A program made the position numbers and the translations under genes. Below the pieces are notes generated by a model, which had not been told where the DNA came from, searched no databases, and saw nothing but the letters and a program-made list of their open reading frames with translations. Below, piece by piece: positions 6,509 through 9,707 of a DNA stretch of 9,707 bases; position 1 is the first letter of the stretch; each line of letters opens with the position of its first letter. Source of the stretch: a bacterium. GTDB lineage: Bacteria; Chlamydiota; Chlamydiia; Chlamydiales; JAFEGQ01. Location: NCBI GenBank assembly GCA_021809305.1, contig JAKBAF010000023.1, positions 1 through 9,707 on the forward strand, read 5' to 3'.

Positions 6509-7159
6509 ATGGTTAGCCGCTTTATCTCGCTTAGTTCCACTCTCGTCGCTATGGCTCTTTTGACAAGCTGTCTTGAGGGACCCGATCTGGCCTATGATGA
6601 GGCCGTTCTTGAGGAGGAGAGGGCCTTCCTCTTCGATGATCTTCAGACAGAGGTGGCAGACAGCCGCAATGCGCAGCGCGTCATGCGCAAAGAGATGGAG
6701 ATCCTTGAGGCGCGCCTAAAACAGCAAGAAGAGGCAATCGACAATGTTGCAGTGGCAATTGGCGAGAAGCTTGAAGGGGATCTGACAGGAATCGAGGTGG
6801 CCCTTGCGGCACTCCAGCAGCGGCAGGGACAGATCACTGCAGATCTTAGGGAGCTTGCTCAATCACATGGAGAGCAGTCACTGCAGCTGGGCCAGGCGCG
6901 AGCGCAAATTGTGGCACTTCAGGGGGGCCTTGAGTCAAATGTCGATCAGTTTAGGAAGGCCCTTGATGCACAACTTGCACTGATCCAGCATCAGAGCAAA
7001 GAGCGAAAAGCAACGACTGGGGTCACCTATAAGGTGAAAGTTGGCGACTCCTTAGAGAAAATAGCCAAGGCTCATAAGACAAGCCCAGAGGAGATCAAGA
7101 AGGTAAACCAGCTCATTACCGATCTCATCTATCCTGATCAGGAGCTGAAGATTCCTTAA
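6509..7159 (+). CDS. Coiled-coil lipoprotein with C-terminal LysM domain
   Basis: A 216-residue envelope protein. Residues 1-21 form a lipoprotein signal ending in LLTSC, so Cys21 is the likely lipidated residue. Residues about 35-165 are Glu/Gln/Ala/Leu-rich and heptad-like, predicted as a long coiled coil. Residues 173-216 are a LysM domain (TYKVKVGDSLEKIAKAHKTS, then IKKVNQL and YPDQELKIP), a peptidoglycan-binding fold. It sits right after pal, where proteobacteria have cpoB (ybgF), and corresponds in position to the LysM-containing gene after pal in Chlamydia, but it shows no TPR domain. Probable role: peptidoglycan tethering with Pal, perhaps at the division site (inference). Start choice: GTG 6497, ATG 6503 and ATG 6509 are in frame; ATG 6509 has GAGG at 6499-6502 with a 6-base spacer. 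That ribosome binding site overlaps the pal stop. Confidence 0.85.
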   Translation: MVSRFISLSSTLVAMALLTSCLEGPDLAYDEAVLEEERAFLFDDLQTEVADSRNAQRVMRKEMEILEARLKQQEEAIDNVAVAIGEKLEGDLTGIEVALAALQQRQGQITADLRELAQSHGEQSLQLGQARAQIVALQGGLESNVDQFRKALDAQLALIQHQSKERKATTGVTYKVKVGDSLEKIAKAHKTSPEEIKKVNQLITDLIYPDQELKIP

Positions 7160-7162
7160 GAG

Positions 7163-7993
7163 ATGGTCTTTTCAGCGCCAATTTGCAGTTTAGATCCATC
7201 GCGCCAAGAGGTGGGGGTTTTTGATTCTGGGTGCGGTGGCCTCACCGTCGTGCGCGAGCTTAGGCGATCTCTTCCGCACGAGGGGATCATCTATCTGGGA
7301 GATACCGCTCGGCTGCCCTATGGGAATAAAGATGCCGCGACGATACAGCGCTATGCCGCTGAGAATGTCCAATTTCTTAAAGGACAGGGGGCAAGGGCGA
7401 TCGTCTCAGCTTGCCACACCGCGAGCGCAGTGGCACTAGAAGCTCTTCAGGATCGCTTTGATCTTCCAGTGCTCGGCCTTATTGCTCCAAGCGTTGCAGC
7501 GGCGGTGCACGCGAGCAAGAGAGGGCGCATCGGTGTCATTGCGACCCGTGCCACCGTGCGGGCGGGGGTTTATGAGCGAGAGATTAAACGATATCTTCCT
7601 CGAGCAAACGTCATCCAAGTAGCCTGTCCCCTCTTTGTATCCCTCGTTGAAGAGGGATACACGGACCATCCTCTTGTAGATCTTGCAGCGCAAGAGTACC
7701 TAACGCCACTTCGCGAAGCATTAATTGACACACTTATTCTAGCCTGCACCCACTTCCCCCTCTTGAAGAAGGCCATTCAGAGAGTCGTTGGTGAGGAGGT
7801 CATCCTAATTGACCCTGCGGCGAGGGTCGCCTCTCAGCTGGCAGCCCTCTTTGCCAAGGAGAGCAAGCTTGGCGCAAGAGAGGCAGGTCGATGCCGTTTT
7901 TTTGTATCGGACGATCCAGAACGGTTCAAGCGGCTTGGCGGAGAGCTGCTAGGGGAGCGGATTGAGGGGGTTGAGCTTGCGTCCTACTTTTAA
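7163..7993 (+). CDS. murI: Glutamate racemase MurI
   Basis: Converts L-glutamate to D-glutamate in the cytoplasm for the second residue of the peptidoglycan stem peptide; cofactor-independent, using two cysteines. The 276-residue product has the expected length and motifs: GVFDSGCGGLTV (residues 18-29, with Asp21-Ser22), YLGDTARLPYG (44-54), the first catalytic Cys84 in VSACHTAS, VEEG (162-165) and the second catalytic Cys195 in LACTHFPLL. One oddity: the residue after Cys84 is His where the family nearly always has Asn (CNT), a position that touches substrate. ATG 7163 lies 3 bases after the previous stop (TAA 7157-7159), so translation is probably coupled; the Shine-Dalgarno is weak. The gene fits the peptidoglycan theme of the two lipoprotein genes before it. 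Chlamydia trachomatis itself is thought to lack a dedicated MurI, so its presence agrees with an environmental lineage. Confidence 0.93.
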   Translation: MVFSAPICSLDPSRQEVGVFDSGCGGLTVVRELRRSLPHEGIIYLGDTARLPYGNKDAATIQRYAAENVQFLKGQGARAIVSACHTASAVALEALQDRFDLPVLGLIAPSVAAAVHASKRGRIGVIATRATVRAGVYEREIKRYLPRANVIQVACPLFVSLVEEGYTDHPLVDLAAQEYLTPLREALIDTLILACTHFPLLKKAIQRVVGEEVILIDPAARVASQLAALFAKESKLGAREAGRCRFFVSDDPERFKRLGGELLGERIEGVELASYF

Positions 7994-8022
7994 ACAGAGA
8001 TTTTGATGGATTTTTGTTTAAA
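7989..8022. repeat. Inverted repeat between murI and metK
   Basis: TTTAAAC (7989-7995, including the murI stop) and GTTTAAA (8016-8022) form a perfect 7-bp inverted repeat with a 20-base spacer. The right arm overlaps the metK -35 region. AT-rich with a long loop, so a weak hairpin at best; an operator is possible. Confidence 0.3.
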
Positions 8023-8041
8023 TTCGGCAGATTGGTATAAT
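8014..8041 (+). promoter_or_regulatory. Sigma-70-type promoter of metK
   Basis: TTGTTT (8014-8019), a 16-base spacer and a perfect TATAAT (8036-8041). A transcript would start near 8048, leaving about 22 bases of leader with the ribosome binding site AGAGGT (8058-8063). The leader is too short for a SAM riboswitch. It marks metK as a new transcription unit after the pal-murI run. Confidence 0.65.
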
Positions 8042-8069
8042 CACATAAAATAATGATAGAGGTACCTTC

Positions 8070-9271
8070 ATGGCGCACTCCCTTTTTACCTCCGAGTCAG
8101 TTTCGGTTGGTCATCCTGATAAAGTCGCAGACCAGATCTCAGATGCCATTCTCGATGCCATCTTAAAGGAGGACCCGGAAGGGCGTGTGGCTTGCGAGAC
8201 ACTTGTCTCCTCGGGGCTTGTAGTTTTGGCGGGGGAGATCACCTCTCTTGCCCACATCGATTACCAGGCAATTGTGCGCAAGACCATTGAGAGGATTGGC
8301 TATACAGATCCCGACATGGGTTTTGACTACCGCAGCTGCGGCATTATCGTCTCAATTAACAAGCAGTCTCGAGACATTGCCCAAGGAGTTAGGGAGGGAG
8401 AGGAGCAGGGAGCGGGCGATCAAGGGATGATGTTTGGCTACGCATGTGATGAGACCGATGTCTTAATGCCCTTACCGATCATGCTCGCTCGCCGAATCGT
8501 TGATGAGCTCTACCTTCTTCGCAAGAGCGGAGCCCTCTCCTATCTTCGCCCTGATGGCAAGTCGCAGGTGACAGTGGAGTATGATGATCTCGGAATTCCC
8601 CGGCGGATTCATACGATCGTTATCTCAGCCCAACACTCTCCTGAGGTCTCCCACGCGCAGATAGTGGTTGATATGGAAAAGATGTGCCGAAGGCTTTTCC
8701 CTCCAACGCTACTCGATGGAGAGACCCGCTTTTTCATCAATCCAACAGGGCGTTTCGTAATAGGTGGTCCCCTTGGCGATTGCGGCCTTACAGGTCGCAA
8801 GATCATTGTCGACACCTATGGTGTATGGGCAGACACGGTGGTGGAGCCTTCTCAGGAAAGGATCCTTCAAAGGTGGATCGCTCAGGAGCTTATGCGGCGC
8901 GCTATGTTGCGAAGACAATTGTGGGTGCAGGTCTTGCAAGACGATGCGAGGTGCAGCTGGCCTACGCAATTGGGGTGTCCTACCCTATCTCTATTAAGAT
9001 CGATGCCAAGGGATCGAACCTCATCCCTGAAGAGCAGATAGGGAAGGCGGTCTCTGAGGTCTTCCAGCTCTCCCCAAGAGGGATCATCGATATGTTCGAC
9101 CTTCGGCGGCCAATCTATGAGAATATCGCTTATGGCGGCCATTTTGGCCGTGCTGATGTCGATCTTCCCTGGGAGAGGGTCGATCGGGTGCAGGCGTTGC
9201 AAGAGGCTTGCGAGATCCATGGAGGAGAGAGTCTACGGCCGACAGCCTTTGCGTTTATGGTCGCCAGTTAA
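8070..9271 (+). pseudogene. metK: S-adenosylmethionine synthase MetK, interrupted by a one-base deletion
   Basis: MetK makes S-adenosylmethionine from methionine and ATP. ATG 8070 has AGAGGT 6 bases upstream. Frame one encodes residues 1-251 with the expected motifs: TSESVSVGHPDK (7-18, Mg/ATP site), ACETLV, LAGEIT, GAGDQG (114-119), KSQVT (164-168), FFINPTGRFVIGGP and GLTGRKIIVDTYG. After that Gly codon (8820-8822) the family sequence continues only in another frame, from ATG 8825: MGRHGGGAFSGKD, then VDRSGAYAARYVAK and YGHFGR-like YGGHFGR, to TAA 9269-9271. Family members read DTYGG(M/W); here GGTGT stands where GGTGGT would be expected, so one G is missing. Repaired, the protein would be about 400 residues, the normal size. 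As written, translation runs on out of frame to 9041 and yields 323 residues without part of the active site. Both halves are otherwise undamaged, so a sequencing error or a very recent mutation is likely. The position after VS is Val instead of the usual Glu. Confidence 0.9.
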
Positions 9272-9285
9272 GAAACGAGGGCCTT

Positions 9286-9707
9286 GTGGATCGCAGTGAT
9301 GGAGGCTTCTCGCTCCCTTTAAATTCCGAATCAAAAGAGTTGAAGCGCCAAGAGATTGCGCGCAGCCGTCTTCTTGTAAAAGTTCGGCGTGAGGAGGCGC
9401 GTCTTACGCGAAAGAGGGAGAGGCTTGCCGCTCAATTCGAGATGGCTAAAAAGTTTGATGAGTCTTTTCATGAGGGAGAGCTTCTTAAATCCAACTACCC
9501 ACTTCTCAAACGGGGAATGAAGGAGGTCCGCCTCCCAGATTGGAAGGAGGGCGAGAGCGAGCGGCTCATCACACTTCGACCAGATAAGAGGCCTGTTGAG
9601 CTTGTCGCTGCCAAATTCAAAGAGGCTCGCAAGAGAGAGCGCGCTATTCCTCACTTAGAAGAGCAGCTGCGGAAAGTGGATGGTGAAATGGCTGAGCTCC
9701 AAATGAG
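9286..9707 (+). CDS. NFACT (RqcH/Rqc2/FbpA)-related protein lacking the N-terminal domain, 3' end beyond the window
   Basis: An open frame of 140 codons running off the right edge. Residues 15-60 are a highly charged coiled coil (RREEARLTRKRERLAAQFE). FHEGELLKSNYPLLKRGMKE with VRLPDW (61-86) matches the middle of NFACT proteins, whose usual form is KGELLxANxxLxKKGMKxVxLPDYY. A second helix (KFKEARKRERAIPHLEEQLRK) follows, as in the family before the NFACT-R (DUF814) RNA-binding domain. NFACT proteins bind stalled 50S subunits carrying peptidyl-tRNA and act in ribosome rescue. The usual N-terminal NFACT-N domain of about 200 residues or more has no room here, since metK ends at 9271. The best start is GTG 9286 with GAGGG at 9277-9281, 14 bases after the metK stop. 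The family call is from motif memory; the short form may be normal for this lineage. Confidence 0.75.
   Translation, partial: MDRSDGGFSLPLNSESKELKRQEIARSRLLVKVRREEARLTRKRERLAAQFEMAKKFDESFHEGELLKSNYPLLKRGMKEVRLPDWKEGESERLITLRPDKRPVELVAAKFKEARKRERAIPHLEEQLRKVDGEMAELQM

Noticed and set aside
8042..8069. SAM riboswitch ahead of metK
   Set aside because: The leader between the promoter and the ATG is only about 20 bases.
8817..8830. Programmed -1 frameshift in metK
   Set aside because: No slippery X-XXY-YYZ heptamer or downstream stimulator is evident at TATGGTGTATG.
8684..9271. Separate 195-residue gene overlapping metK
   Set aside because: Only the part from 8825 on is meaningful, and it is the C-terminal half of MetK in the shifted frame.
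9331..9654. Minus-strand ORF of 107 residues
   Set aside because: It is antisense to the NFACT-related frame, which carries recognisable family motifs.

Overview
The window most likely comes from a member of the Chlamydiae, probably an environmental (amoeba-associated) lineage. This rests on three things. The order tolB - pal - lipoprotein with a LysM domain matches the chlamydial envelope cluster. A long accessory gene encodes an F-box-like motif plus an Inc-like membrane hairpin, a combination expected of a chlamydial effector. A RhuM-type gene relic lies beside it. The lineage is an inference; no rRNA or tRNA gene is present to confirm it.

Layout, left to right. Minus-strand gene running off the left edge: a YbhG/HlyD-type periplasmic adaptor. 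Divergent from it: tolB (plus). Then about 3.4 kb of accessory DNA separates tolB from pal. It holds (i) a decayed RhuM-family fragment, (ii) a 765-residue minus-strand protein with an N-terminal F-box-like motif, a two-helix hydrophobic hairpin and about ten degenerate ~60-residue 'GLL' repeats, and (iii) a hypothetical reading frame of 158 residues whose upstream in-frame sequence looks decayed. Then, all on the plus strand and tightly packed: pal, a coiled-coil/LysM lipoprotein in the place that cpoB (ybgF) holds in proteobacteria, and murI. A clear promoter follows, then metK (broken by one missing base) and the start of an NFACT-related gene that runs off the right edge and appears to lack the usual N-terminal domain.

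The core genes share a theme of envelope and peptidoglycan. TolB and Pal are the periplasmic and outer-membrane parts of the Tol-Pal system, the LysM lipoprotein and Pal should both bind peptidoglycan, and MurI supplies D-glutamate for it. MetK and the NFACT-related protein are housekeeping functions.

The main novelty candidate is the 765-residue gene. Its domain order (F-box-like motif, membrane hairpin, helical repeat array) suggests a membrane-anchored, host-directed ubiquitin-pathway effector inserted between two normally adjacent conserved genes.
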